From the NCBI GenBank assembly GCA_964017045.1, contig OZ024809.1, positions 26,714,618 to 26,778,617 of the forward strand: a stretch of 64,000 nt of DNA. The letters run 5' to 3'. Shown in pieces: positions 24,904 through 36,580 of the stretch. The notes beneath the pieces are model-generated. The model was not told the origin of the DNA, did not search any database, and saw nothing but the letters and a program-made list of their open reading frames with translations. Each line of letters opens with the position of its first letter. Position 1 is the stretch's first letter. This DNA is from Omphiscola glabra. Lineage: Eukaryota > Mollusca > Gastropoda > Lymnaeidae. The position numbers were made by a program, and so were the translations under genes.

Positions 24904-25537
24904 GTTTAGAGGTTTCCCTCGACTGTCAAGACTTTGATATGTGCAAACTGTTCAAGATTCCATTTGGTGACTGGACCGGACTAAATTTGACGGAATCGAT
25001 CGTGTGGACAAACTGTGTAGTGTTGCGAGTGGGGGAGAGCACGTGTTGTAAACAATTAAGTACATTTTGGATCCAGTTTTATAACAACCGTTCTAAACCA
25101 TGCATGTTTCTAGTTTCTGATGAGCCTTTCATACCAGGTGTTTCGATTACGCTATAGTGTCAATGTATGTCTCACATGATGCCCTAATGTATATAACGTT
25201 CCCAGGGCTTCTCCGATCGTGTGTCACGTAGCTAGTGAGAAGATTCCACAAATCAGCCAAAATGTCACTGATTTCAATACAACCGTCTGCAAAAAAAAAA
25301 AAAAAATAAATAATGATGATAAACCATTCATAAATTCTACACCGCCTTTGGGCCATTAGCATGTATGTAATTGAAAACTCGAAGATTTTGATTTTTTAAA
25401 AATTATTTATTAAAAATGGAATTTTGCTACCTTAACCTCTTTGTGTAAAATAAGACTGTCTCAAAACTATACGCCCCTTTTTTCAAAATGGCGCAAGTAA
25501 AATGTACACCAAAATGTTGAGGACCATCACATTAAAT
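24904..25537. other. single-copy sequence
   Basis: The minisatellite frame runs on through 24904-25157 with a plausible residue mix but no known domain. An A-rich run lies at 25291-25306. Confidence 0.5.
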
Positions 25538-25743
25538 CAGCGGTTCTCAACCTGTGGGTCGCGACCCCTTTGGGGGTCGCACGACCCTTTCCCAGGGGTC
25601 GCCTAAGACCATCTGAAGAAACATACTCTACAGTTATAAGGTATCAACGAAAATAATTTTGTGGTTGGCAGGGGGGGGGGGGTCGCCACAACATGAGGAA
25701 CTGTATTATAGCGTCGCGGCATTAGAAAGGTTGAGGACCACTG
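25538..25743 (-). mobile_element. SPIN-like hAT MITE (206 bp)
   Basis: The element begins CAGCGGTTCTCAACCTG and ends TTGAGGACCACTG. It is flanked by CATTAAAT and CATTAAAG, an 8-bp target duplication with one mismatch. A G run is present at about 25671-25681. It is non-coding and depends on a transposase supplied elsewhere. Confidence 0.82.
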
Positions 25744-25987
25744 CATTAAAGTGTTAGACGTTTGTGTCCAACGTTTCATGTCCACCATTAACTCCCACCT
25801 TAGATAGGAGACAATACGGTTTAACATTAGTCCTCCTCGGGTCGATTATCAAAACCATTAATCTAATTGCCCGTTGTTCAGTAGCGTTTACAGACGAGCT
25901 CGGCTTGGAATGCCTCGTTTAATCTCACTTCTCTCCAAAAGGTATTTTAAAAAAAAATGTTCTCCCCTCGGGACAGATTTCTCCTGA

Positions 25988-26455
25988 TTTTCGCTCGGCC
26001 AGCACATCACACAATAAGACTATGACTGTTAGGACAGGGCGTACCATTTCTTTTGCAGTCCCAGTTTTCTCTCGGTCATCACCATCACACAATAAGACTA
26101 TGACTGTTAGAACAGGGCGTACCATTTCTTTTGCAGTCCCAGTTTCCACTCGGCCAGCACCATCACACAATAAGACTATGACTGTTAGGACAGGGCGTAC
26201 CATTTCTGTTGCAGTCCCAGTTTTCGCTCGGTCATCACCATCACACAATAAGACTATGACTGTTAGGACAGGGCGTACCATTTCGGTTGGAGTCCCAGTT
26301 TTCGCTCGGCCATCACCATCACACAATAAGACTATGACTGTTAGGACAGGGCGTGCCATTTCTTTTGCAGTCCCAGTTTCCGCTCGGCCAGCACCATCAC
26401 ACAATAAGACTATGATTGTTTGGGCTGGGCGTACCATTTCTGTTGCAGTCCCAGA
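25988..26455 (+). repeat. 78-bp minisatellite, about 6 copies
   Basis: The unit includes CACACAATAAGACTATGACT, AGGACAGGGCGTACCATTTC and CAGTCCCAGTTTTCGCTCGG. The 26-codon period keeps frames open on both strands. The last unit is diverged (ATGATTGTTTGGGCTGG). Confidence 0.95.
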
Positions 26456-26655
26456 CAGTAATCTATTATTAAAGTGGCACACGTTCATCTGAGACCTGAG
26501 TGTACTTTTATTGAATCGTTTTTCATTTCATTTTCCCAGCAAAGCTCCCTTTATTACTGGGTATATTCAATGTGGAGTAAATAACTGAGAGGAAGGTACT
26601 CCAAAAACACCCACTTTGCCGCTCACCATTTGGAACATCATGTCACCATCTAGGA

Positions 26656-26801
26656 CAGTGGTTCTCAGCTTTTCTAATGCCGCGACCCTTTAATACAGTT
26701 CCTCATGTTGTGGCGACCCCCAGCCACAAAATTATTTTCGTTTCTTCTTCATAACTGTAGAGTATATGTCGGGGTCGCGACCCACAAGTTGAGAACCACT
26801 G
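26656..26801 (+). mobile_element. SPIN-like hAT MITE, internally deleted (146 bp)
   Basis: The element begins CAGTGGTTCTCAGC and ends GAGAACCACTG. It is flanked on both sides by exactly ATCTAGGA, a perfect 8-bp target duplication. Compared with the roughly 205-bp copies it lacks about 60 bp of the internal half that holds the TAAGACCATC motif. Deletion could precede or follow insertion. Confidence 0.85.
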
Positions 26802-28239
26802 ATCTAGGATATATTTTGCTATACTGCCATTAAGGTGCCTGCACTCTGTGGTGTAGAGTTAAGCATTACTTTACGCAGGATGAGATTTAACGTTATAGAC
26901 TACACAAGCACTTACCAAATAGTTAGGTGTCTCCATGCAATAAAATTAAACTCCATTATTGCAAATATAATTTTTGTACACTCCCTGAAATTGGCGATGC
27001 TCTTGCAGTGTTCAGGGATTGAAAAGGAAGTTACGCATTTCTTGCTGTGAGCAGTTGCACTATTACCGCTTAACCCAAACTACAAATGTGTGTGTGTGTG
27101 TATGTGTGTGAAATGTGTTTAATTTATATTATTTATTTCCTTAATGTGAGGGACCATTTGAAGCTTGCATTATAGAGTCCGCGCGCGCACCCCCCCCCCT
27201 TCCCCCCCCCCAAAAAAACAAAAAAAAACCAAAAAAACAAAAAAAAAACCTGACTTTGACGCTACAATTTTCTCTAACGGCTTAGGCCAACCCTAATTTC
27301 ATGAGTCCAGGGTACACTGCCACATATCGTTTCTTTCGTTCATGCATTTCTTTCTGTCATGGCTATTTTGAGTTGGTGGTGACTGAAATGTACTTTTTGA
27401 CAATACATGCAATGAAAAAACCAAACTGTTTCAGGTCATAAACTTTGACTTAGACCATCAAGAGATCAAGTAATATTGTCATCTATTTCGAGACATCTTT
27501 TTCCCCAAAGGCTTTGATCCATTTGAAAATGTTTATTTTTGTCAGTGAAGTGTTGCATCGTGCCACTTCAAATCAAATAATTTATTTCCTTATTAAGTTA
27601 AAACTAGAAATATATTTGAAAATTATTCGCCCCCGTTTATCAGGTAGATTTCGTCGATTAATAACTATCTTTTTAACACCAATTGATCGCTCACCATCTC
27701 TCTCCATCTTGGTGTTTACCGTGCATAACAAATCAAAGTAATCTGATTTTTTTTTGTTCTGAAGCGCTGACCATTACATTTCCAAGTGAATCATGTTACC
27801 ATCTCCAGACTGAACGGTAAACGAGCCCGAGCACGCCATATCGCCACAAAACAGCTGACGGGACCCTCTAAATTCTAAAGCATTGCTTCTCCTGGAGAAG
27901 TTTAATTCAGATGTACAACTTCAGTCTTAAAGTCTTAGTGGGGGGGGGGGGCGCAAAAAAGTGTCTGGGGATTCGTTAAGTCTGTGGTTTAGCAGAGACT
28001 CCTAACGTTGGGTGGTGGACCATCACGAAGTCTAAGAGTGTATTTCCGGGTGTCCAAACGAAATTGGCAATAATTTGAAGACAGTGGTAGGACTACTTAA
28101 GCTTTACCTCAAGGGGAATGTATAATCCACCATATTTCAAATGTGATTCTTCTGTTCTTTGTATATAAATGCATAAATAATTGCACAGTTTTCCCTTAAA
28201 GAACTTCTGGTGAACTGTAATGATCTGGTCGAGATGAGA
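26802..28239. other. single-copy sequence upstream of FNDC3
   Basis: (TG)n at 27088-27110, C and A runs at 27190-27250, and a G run at 27942-27951. No promoter motif could be assigned. Confidence 0.5.
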
Positions 28240-28556
28240 CAGAGGAGTACTTTGACTTAAGATTTGGACAGATGAGTAGTTTGACTTTATATTTGGACAG
28301 AAGTGTAGTTTGACTGAGACAGAGTTGTAGTTAGATTTTGACAGAAGTGTAGTTTGACTGAGACAGAGGAGTAGTTTGACTGAGACAGTGTTGTAGTTTG
28401 ACTTTAGATTTAGACAGAAGAGTAGTTGGACTTTAGATAGTAGTTTGACTGAGACAGAATAGTAGTTTGACTGAGACAGAATAGTAGTTTGACTGAGACA
28501 GAATAGTAGTTTGACTTTACATTTGGACAGAGGAGTAGTTTGACTTTAGAATGGGA
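28240..28556 (+). repeat. degenerate tandem repeat of about 22 bp in the FNDC3 5' flank or intron
   Basis: Motifs GTAGTTTGACTGAGACAGA and GTAGTTTGACTTTAGATTTG alternate over 13-15 loose units. The array ends about 115 bp upstream of the candidate 49-nt exon. Confidence 0.85.
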
Positions 28557-28671
28557 CAAAATGGTTATAATTTTAAATAATTATTACCTGGAAAATATCC
28601 GCTTCTTGTATACAAGGTGCATAGTTAGATAATTGGTGTAGCAACATTCAAAATATTTGTTTCTATTTCAG

Positions 28672-28720
28672 AAGACAATTCTTGAAGATTAATATTAAGG
28701 CAAATAAGTGTGTTCTAAAT
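28672..28720 (+). other. possible 49-nt 5' UTR exon of the FNDC3 gene
   Basis: A pyrimidine-rich acceptor ending in CAG at 28669-28671 is followed 49 nt later by a consensus donor GTAAGT at 28721. Spliced to the exon at 28842, the frame of the FNDC3 ATG meets a TGA inside this segment. It would therefore be untranslated leader, leaving the ATG at 28903 as the start. The segment is short and AT-rich with no coding signature. The evidence is only the splice-site pair and the position 120 bp upstream of a real exon. Confidence 0.35.
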
Positions 28721-28841
28721 GTAAGTGATTCGTTCACCGTCTTTATTGTGGACATGTTGATATGCTTTGTTGTTGTTGTTGTTTTTTTTCAATATTATTC
28801 TTACCATTTCACTAACAGTCCTAATCTTTTCTTTCTGTCAG

Positions 28842-29611
28842 AAAACTACTCCAGAGGCAACCAGTTTCTTCCCCTTCCAATCAGGAACTTTCTCCACCTA
28901 GCATGATGGAAGATACCGTTGATCCTGCACAGCCCAGTCACACCTCGACCAAAACCAGTTGCAATGGCGGTAATAACAATAGCTCCAACAATGCAAACTG
29001 CAGCAGCAACAACAATAACAACACTTCTAGCTGCCCATCCACCAACGGCCCCTCGTCACCATCCTCGGATATAGAAGAAATCGGCCATGTGAGCCCGGGG
29101 CTTTTGGAGCTAAACAAAAACTCTGCAGTTAATAATAACAGTAATGGCTTACTGCTGGAGCCGGAAGTTGAAGACCAGACCCAATCAAAGACCAACGGTC
29201 TTCTATCTGAGACATCATCACCTGTCTCAGACCCTCCTAGTCCTCCACTTTGCACACACCAAATCTCTTCACCCGTCCACGGGCCCATCAACAACAGTGG
29301 ACACTACCATCAGCACGCCGGCCCGGCCATGGGTCCTGGTGGTGGCCCTGGCTACTATCTGGGGACTAACTCAAACAGCCTCGGACACGGCTGTATTCCA
29401 GCTTCCCCCAACCATTGCGCCTCGCCCCCAGGAAGTTACCCGAGCTCCAACGCCAGCCACTCAGGGGGTTCGGGCACTCACTCTCGCGGGGATAGTCCAG
29501 GCGACGGAGGGGGCTCCTCCCCCACTGGAGGCCAGCATGTCGTACACGTACATGTTAACCCAGGGGAGACCTTTTCAGTTCGACTAGGGGACCAAATACA
29601 ACACATACAGG
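28842..29611 (+). CDS. FNDC3: FNDC3-family protein, N-terminal coding exon (partial gene)
   Basis: This exon encodes the start of an FNDC3A/FNDC3B-like protein; the family consists of multi-FN3-domain proteins with a C-terminal membrane anchor. A good acceptor (pyrimidine tract then CAG at 28839-28841) opens the exon. The first ATG, followed by a second, is at 28903. The donor is GTGAGT at 29612, giving 709 coding nt (236 codons plus one base, phase 1). Residues 1-210 are low complexity: Asn/Ser-rich at about 23-55, then Pro/Ser/Gly/His-rich. Residues about 212-236 contain VNPGETF and end in QHIQ plus the first base of a Gly codon. This matches the vertebrate FNDC3 pattern V-x-VNPGE-x-F followed by Q-x-I-x-G just before the next exon. 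No FN3 domain lies in this exon; they should follow downstream. The frame is also open from the acceptor to the ATG, so an earlier start cannot be excluded. Family assignment is from remembered homologues, not a search. Confidence 0.75.
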
Positions 29612-31158
29612 GTGAGTACATCTTTATTTGTGTACACTTTGGTTCGGGGCAACAACTTTTCCAAGTCAACATTACACCCAAACATAACAATCTACTTTTC
29701 ACTTATCATTCATAGTCAGCTGAAACTTGTCGGTGGATTGAAAACAGAACTCTTTAAACAATCATGTTATTTATTTGTTAAAATACAAATAAAGGTTTTT
29801 TTCAATTGCCGGGAAAAAAAAAACCGGAAAGAAACAGATCAGGTTTCGTTCAAACATGAGAGACAATTTGAAATAGACTTATATTTTGTCTAGCTGAGTA
29901 TGGATGATTAAGTTCCTAGACCTCCTACCAATCAGAAAGTAGCATTTATTGACACATTCTGTCACAGAATTGATGGCCTTGCTCGACTTCAAAATATCTC
30001 CTGCACCTACATTGCTTGTGCCGCATTTAAACTTAATATTTGTCTCATTCGAATGTATTCCTTTTCTCATCCAACTTTCACAGTTCATTTTTTTTTTTTT
30101 TTTTTAAATAATGCACCATTTTAAAAAAAAAAAAAAAGAAAGAAAAAGGGTTTCGTTTATTTGAATGGCACGACAATATGTCTACTTTGAGTAGAGTTGA
30201 CAGTTTATAAAATGACAGACAAGCTTTAGCTTTATTAAATTATCGACCATGATTGTTGATAGCCCCCAGTTGATGTTATCGAATGTTAGCCTTAGGAGAA
30301 GAAAAACTTGATTTATCCTGTGTCAGTGTTTTTATCTGCTGTCAAAAGTATTGACTTGACCTTTGTAAACTCTGACCATCTTAGCGGGAACGGAAGTTGA
30401 AAACAGATGCTTATTTATTGGAATCATAAGATTTTTTGTGAATTTCTTTTTCAAAGCACGATATTGCTGGAACGAAGGCTCTTAAGGTTGGCCAACCACA
30501 GCCGACCATCATTTCGTCTTAATTAAAAATTAAAAGGAATTTTTACGTTTTATGTTATTTTATTATTATTTTTTTTTTTTACTGAAGAGATAACTGCACC
30601 AGAATGATACCGTAAATTGCCTTTCCTTTTTATTTACCATTGAAAAACTGAAACAATAGATTTGGTCCAACTGAATAACATTTAAAACAAGGTTACATCT
30701 ACCAACAGGCCTGCCTATTAAAATTGCGTCCGGCCTAAGCCAAATTCTTTTTCGCTTTTACAGTCGTGTACTAATTACCTTTGGTTTATTGTTAGACAAC
30801 AACGAAAACATTTTTTTTTTTAATTCAAGAAATCTAATTCTACACATTTCACACTTACTTCAAGCTAGGGTTTGGGTAAAAAAAACTTTTGTTAATTTAT
30901 TTTGAGAAAGCGGCCCTCTAAACTTTTAATATAATTGGTTTTAGAGGAATATAACAATTATTATTAAATTATTATATAAAGCCTTCCCCCCCCCCCTTTC
31001 CTACCCCAAGACGAATAACAACAACGTGTCATTGTGTCAATGGATGCTTTCATTTATATTTAATTTCATGATGAAACACAATCTTTCACTCTCCATGTCT
31101 CACACCCCCTCTACTCCCAGTATATAAAGCAGTATCGTCGTTGTTATGATTTCTTCTT
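29612..31158. other. presumed FNDC3 intron, AT-rich start
   Basis: Follows the GTGAGT donor. T and A runs at 30089-30137 and 30569-30580, and a C run at 30985-30996. Confidence 0.6.
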
Positions 31159-31460
31159 GAAATTAGCGGGGTTGGGAGTGGTGGGGTTGGGAGGGGGTGT
31201 GGTTGGGAGGGGGCGGGGTTGGGAGCGGTGGGGTTGGGAGGGGGTGTGGTTGGGAGGGGGTGTGGTTGGGAGGGGGTGGGGTTGGGAGGGGATGGGGTTA
31301 GGAGGGGTGGGGTTGAGGGTTGGGAGGGGCGTGGTAAGAAGGGGGCGGGGTAGGATGGGGCGGGGTTGGTAGGGGTGGTTTGGGAGGGGGGCGGGGTTGA
31401 GGGTTGGGTGGGGCGGGGTAGGAAGGGGCCGGGTTGGGAGGGGCGGGGTAGGGGGGAAGA
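31159..31460 (+). repeat. G-rich 12-18 bp tandem array
   Basis: Loose units of GGGTTGGGAGGGGGTGTG and GGGGCGGGGT types form a dense run of G3-G5 blocks on the plus strand. The array lies downstream of the FNDC3 exon, presumably in its intron. Confidence 0.92.
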
Positions 31461-32564
31461 GCCCCAAGTAATGGGGGGGGGGAACCCTACTCTTTTCTAA
31501 TGGTTAGCTATGTTTCTGAGCCCCCCCCCCCCTTTCCCTCACTCTCCTTTGACTTTGTTGTGTCAAGAGGCATACATTTACCAAGGAAACTGTGGCCATT
31601 AAAAACTAGACATTAAACTTGACTTAATGTTGGCGTCGTTATCACTAGGAGAGAAGTTTTATTCTCTCTTGCTTGCTTTATCTTTGGTGGGGGGAAGAAG
31701 TGTGAAAACTCACACTAAAAAATAAAATTTAAAAATACATAAAATATATTAATATAAATAAATAAACAAATACATAAAATAAAATTAATAAATACATAAA
31801 AATTAAATAAAATAAAATAACTAACCATGTATTTATATCTGATCACATACGGTTATTATGACGTGCCGGTTTGCGCGTGTATTACACGAACAATCTAGCA
31901 CGTACAACAAGAACATAACTTGACCTTTTAACCCTGTATAGTCACCAAAGTGACTGATGGTCTTACACTCATAGGCCTGCCACATAGATCGCAGAGCTCA
32001 AGGGACTGACCGCAGGACGGGAACGGCGTTCCTGATTTGGGGAAAATAAAGGAACGCTGTTCCCACGCGTACCTTGAGGACTTGAGCCCTTGTTTTTCTT
32101 CCTTCCTTAGTTTCTCTTGTCCTTTCCCTAAAAAAGGAAAAGAAAATGATATAACTTTTCGTTTATTTCTTAATTTCATTTCTTTTAAAACCTCCTTTTT
32201 GTTCTCACGCTCTCCCTGATCTTTCCTTCCTTAATCTGTGTTTTTCATACCGGCATGCTGCTATTAAACATTTCTTACAATTATTTGTGCTGGGGCATTC
32301 AGTGAGATTCTTACGGTGCAGCGCTACAGCTGTCGTCTTCGTTGCAGGTGGAGCATTGAACCATCCTAGTTTAGCCACATTTTATAATTATAATGAAATT
32401 TGGTTGACACTCGACTTGACAGAAAGGAAGATTGAAGACCAACCCCCACGATGACATCGGGTTGAGCCTAGACTGAACCTGGAAGAGTGAACCTGGAGTA
32501 AGGTGTTATGACCACCCCTCCATTGTGCATCAAGTTCGCATGGGCATGCATCTGGTGGTCTAAC
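31461..32564. other. presumed intronic single-copy sequence
   Basis: Includes an ATAAATAAATA-type low-complexity tract at 31715-31820 and a C run near 31521. No exon recognised. Confidence 0.5.
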
Positions 32565-32800
32565 CGTTGTAATATAGACCTCGGTGAATGGTTCACTTGA
32601 CCATTGTTATGCAGACCTTGGTGGATGGTTCACTTTCGCATTGTTAGACAGACCTCGGTGGATGGTTCATTTGACCATTGTAAGACAGACCTTGGTGGAT
32701 GGTTCATTTGACCTTTGTTAGACAGACCTTGGTGGATGATTCACTTGGTCGTTTTTTTTACAGACCTCGTTGAATGGTTCACTTGACCATTGGTATACAG
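32565..32800 (+). repeat. degenerate repeat of about 41-44 bp, about 6 copies
   Basis: Units contain AGACCTTGGTGGATGGTTCA and CTTGACCATTGTTA. The final units read ACCTCGTTGGATGGTCAACG, merging into the next array. Confidence 0.85.
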
Positions 32801-33252
32801 ACCTCGTTGGATGGTCAACGTGCAAGATGTGAAGCAAGCACATCACCTCGTTGGATGATCAACGTGCAAGATGTGAAGCAAGCACATCACCTCGTTGTGA
32901 AGTCAACGTGCAAGATGTGAAGCAAGCACATCACCTCGTTGTGTGGTCAACGTGCAAGATGTGAAGCAAGCACATCACCTCGTGTGTGGTCAACGTGCAA
33001 GATGTGAAGCAAGCACATCACCTCGTTGTGTGTTCAACGTGCAAGATGTGAAGCAAGCACATCACCTCGTTATGTGGTCAACGTGCAAGATGTGAAGCAA
33101 GCACATCACCTCGTTGTGTGTTCAACGTGCAAGATGTGAAGCAAGCACATCACCTCGTTGTGTGGTCAACGTGCAAGATGTGAAGCAAGCACATCACCTC
33201 GTTGTGTGTTCACCGTGCAAGATATGAAGCAAGCACATCACCTCGTTGTGTT
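32800..33252 (+). repeat. 44-bp minisatellite, about 10 copies
   Basis: The unit contains GATGTGAAGCAAGCACATCA, CCTCGTTGTGTGGTCAACGT and GCAA. It is highly homogeneous compared with the array just upstream. Confidence 0.95.
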
Positions 33253-33576
33253 GTTGGCTTTATTATTGCAAGCACTTGACGGATGATTCGTATCTTCTGT
33301 TTGCTACCCTAAGGCGTAGATCGATTTCGTACAGGTTATTCACCTGCGGGTTACCTCGCACAAATTACTTTAGCTGTATGGGATCGATACGACAGTAAAT
33401 TAGTTTGTAGTAATCGGATGTGGTGCTTGAATAAATTGGATACCAAACTCCACTAGTCCACACCCATCCCTTCGACCATAACGTGTTTAAATTCTGTATT
33501 ATGGTCACATCAAGAGTGGCATGTTTAAAGATGAATTTGGTGTAGAATAGTTGTCTTCTGGAAATCAAATGCTCAG
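33253..33576. other. single-copy sequence
   Basis: Nothing recognised. Confidence 0.5.
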
Positions 33577-33840
33577 TGATGCGTCAATCCATATGTCCGT
33601 CCATCCATCTATATGTCCGTCCATCTATCTATATGTCTTTCCATCTATCTACATGTCCGTCGATCCATTTATATTTCCGTCCATGCAAATGTCCCTCCAT
33701 CCATCTATATCTCCGTCCATGCAAATGTCCCTCCATCCATCTATATCTCCGTCCATGCAAATGTCCCTCCATCCATCTATATCTCCGTCCATGCAAATGT
33801 CCCTCCATCCATCTATATCTCCGTCCATCCATCTATTCTT
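33577..33840 (+). repeat. 36-bp minisatellite with shorter derivatives
   Basis: Four clean units (ATGCAAATGTCCCTCCATCC then ATCTATATCTCCGTCC) follow simpler CCATCTATATGTCCGT units. Open frames on both strands follow from the 12-codon period. Confidence 0.93.
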
Positions 33841-34116
33841 CCATGCATTCGTCTTTCTCTCCACTTTGCTCTATCCGATCGGACTAAATCTGTCAATCTG
33901 TCTTTCTGCCCTACTGTGTACCCTACCGTCAACATATGCATCCATCCATCAGTTCATCAATAGCTATGTTTTACACTGACCTTTGAACAAGGAACGTGAT
34001 GTCTCCCGGTTAACGTGCCGTTTAAGCCACTAATACAGGATATTATTTTCCAGCCGCTGAACAAATGATACCATCTTAATATTGTTCAATGATACCATTG
34101 GAAAAACTCTATAGCA

Positions 34117-34428
34117 AAGATATGCAGCACTGCTCAACCGATGCTAAGATATGCAGCATTCCTCATCCGATGCTAAGATATGCAGTATTCCTCAACCGAT
34201 GCTAAGATATGCAGCATTCCTCATCCGATGCTAAGCGTCAGTTCACACGATCAAATTTCGCGTCAAATTGTTGTATGAACGCACTATTTTGTGCGTGGTT
34301 TCTTTTTAGGGGAATTTGATAAAACAGTAATTTGAAAGTTGTGACAAGGCTTCATACACGAATTGCATCAAATGCTTGAAGGAGAATTTGATCGTGTGAA
34401 CCGACCCTAAGATATGCAGTGTGTCTCA
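34117..34428 (+). repeat. 29-bp tandem repeat interrupted by a MITE
   Basis: Four units of AAGATATGCAGCATTCCTCA plus CCGATGCT precede the insertion at 34235-34407. A partial fifth (AAGATATGCAGTGTG) follows it. Confidence 0.92.
34235..34407 (+). mobile_element. PIF/Harbinger-like MITE (173 bp) inside a tandem array
   Basis: The inverted ends are GCGTCAGTTCACACGATC and, on the other strand, GGGTCGGTTCACACGATC. The trinucleotide TAA is duplicated at both borders, the usual target for PIF/Harbinger elements. Joining the flanks restores the local 29-bp repeat (GATGCTAAGATATGC), so the empty site can be read directly. Confidence 0.78.
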
Positions 34429-36580
34429 GCCTTATAAAGTTGCGGATTCCTTGATAAAATATTCATGTTTCAGGGTATAAACTATAAAGGGTCTTGAAAT
34501 GTTGCCTTTTATTAAAATGTGTTTTAAGAGTAGATGCCCATGATTGATATTGATATCTATTTTTATAAATCTAGTTGACCATTCTGCATGCGTCGTTGTA
34601 ATTAGACTAAATTATGCTGAACAGAAAATTACTAAGATTTTTAAATCGAGGCTTTCAATGGTATGGGAAGCTGTTTAGTATAGATAGTATACATGTAGCT
34701 GCATCACTTGTGTGTTGAGAGTTGTGTGCTTGTTATGGTGGATCCGTGGCCGTACAGTAGAGTTGAAGGATCTTCAATGATTAATGACGAGATGTAGATC
34801 TCAGATATTGAAAGGTCGTCGAATCGTCTCTTGAGTCGACCACGTAACAAGTGGACCCCCTAACTAGATAGACCACCACATGGACAGGCCCAGCCATAAA
34901 TGAATGACGTAATGGATCACGAGCTGAGTGACGTTCTTTATTTACAACTCTCTGGGAGACCAAGATATTTCTCATACTCATAATTTACTTTAACTTATGT
35001 TTCTAAAAAAACTGATTTTAAATTCTTTATATTAACTTCGCTTTTATGTTTAGGGCAAAATCTTCGGATGACAATTTGACCCACTTCCCGTCAACCTATC
35101 GAGCTGAAGCTTTGCACAGACACGTTGCCGTTGACAACACATTCTTTCAAATTTTCAGCCCCAACCCTAAACCCCCAAAATACGTTTTTTTTCTGTTTTT
35201 CAAGGGGAAGATGAAGGAAATATAATATCACTGAGTACACGAAATAAAATTCTAGATAACTGCGCAAAATAAGATTCTTTTTTAAAAAAACGTTTAGTGC
35301 GTTATATTTTCTTTTGTTTTTCTGAAATTGTTGATGAAATAAATCTGCGGTGTTATAGCAGGTAGGTCATTAGAATTTTAATATAAAATAAATTAAAATT
35401 AAAAATGAATATGAAGGATTTAACGAAAAACTTTGTTTTTAGGTTGTTTTTTTTTAAAAAATTAGAATACATTTATTGGTATATTTTGTTATCGTTGCAT
35501 GACAATTTGCGAGTGATGTTATGTTTCTGAGCTAGATTCTCCCGCCTAGCTCCCTCTGTTGATAAATGTGATTTAGAACTCATTTGGCTCTCACAAAGCA
35601 CACCACAGCCCGTTCTGGAAGTGGTATTCATTATAACTGCTTCGCTTGAGAACCACCAACAGAGTGATAAGGTCAGCGCTATCTTCACCTGAAAAATCCA
35701 TGATTTCAGGTCAGGCTGACATTGCGCGTGTGTACATATATGCAGATACAAAAAATTATGTTTGTCGTCCATGACGGTCAGAATAATTCAACTACACCTT
35801 ATTTTTATCATAGTAGAAATATCTACAATTAAAGTGACCACTCTATCGTTCTACTCCAATGTCGTTATTATTTTGGCGCGACTCATTTTATGTGATTGGC
35901 ATTTCTATTTCATCTCTATTATTATAAATCGGTGTCCTAGCCAGTGCTTGTTGCGATGGGCATTTCACATTTTAAAATATATTTATGCATGGCCGAGCCG
36001 CACAGTGTCCAGAGAGAAAATTATAACAGTCCCAAAGCTAAAAACCATTCCCCTCACACCACTGAACACTAAGATGGACCATCCAAAAGACGAAACTGCC
36101 GCGACCCCCCCCCCCCCCCCCAAACCTGCTGTATAAGCCGCGCCGCTATAAATTTGCGCTATTAAAAACAATTTTCCGCACTGACAAATAGGCTATCGAT
36201 TTCCCATATGTCTCCTGGAGATTTACGATATGAACACGTACCGATCTGTGTTGTTGTCGTTAACAATGGTACTGGCAGGTGGCTTAAGGGCCTTAGTTGA
36301 TGACCTGTTCACGTTCTTATATGTAGAGCTGGGCCAATGGTATCAATGACGTCATTTTAGTTGCACAATATTTTATCAGACCTGTTTACTCTTACGATTT
36401 TGAGGTGTATACATATACTGTATGTTGTTGTTGTTTTTACTAAGATAATGTATTGAATAATTTTGTGATGATATTGTACGATTTTAAGAGTAAGGGGGTA
36501 AACAGTTCTGGTTTATTAACTGCAAACCCTCTTACAGATTTTATTTAAGTAACTCTCAATATTTTAGTCTTGCCCTACTT
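34429..36580. other. single-copy sequence
   Basis: A C17 run lies at 36105-36121. Frames of 62-124 codons around 35473-36171 show no known domain. Confidence 0.5.

Noticed and set aside
24426..25157. 243-codon frame running through the minisatellite into unique sequence
   Set aside because: The first two thirds is repeat and a C22 run; the unique tail has no recognisable domain or splice support.
29612..29715. Continuation of the FNDC3 frame past 29611
   Set aside because: It reads through a consensus GTGAGT donor into AT-rich sequence, and conservation is expected to resume only in the next exon.
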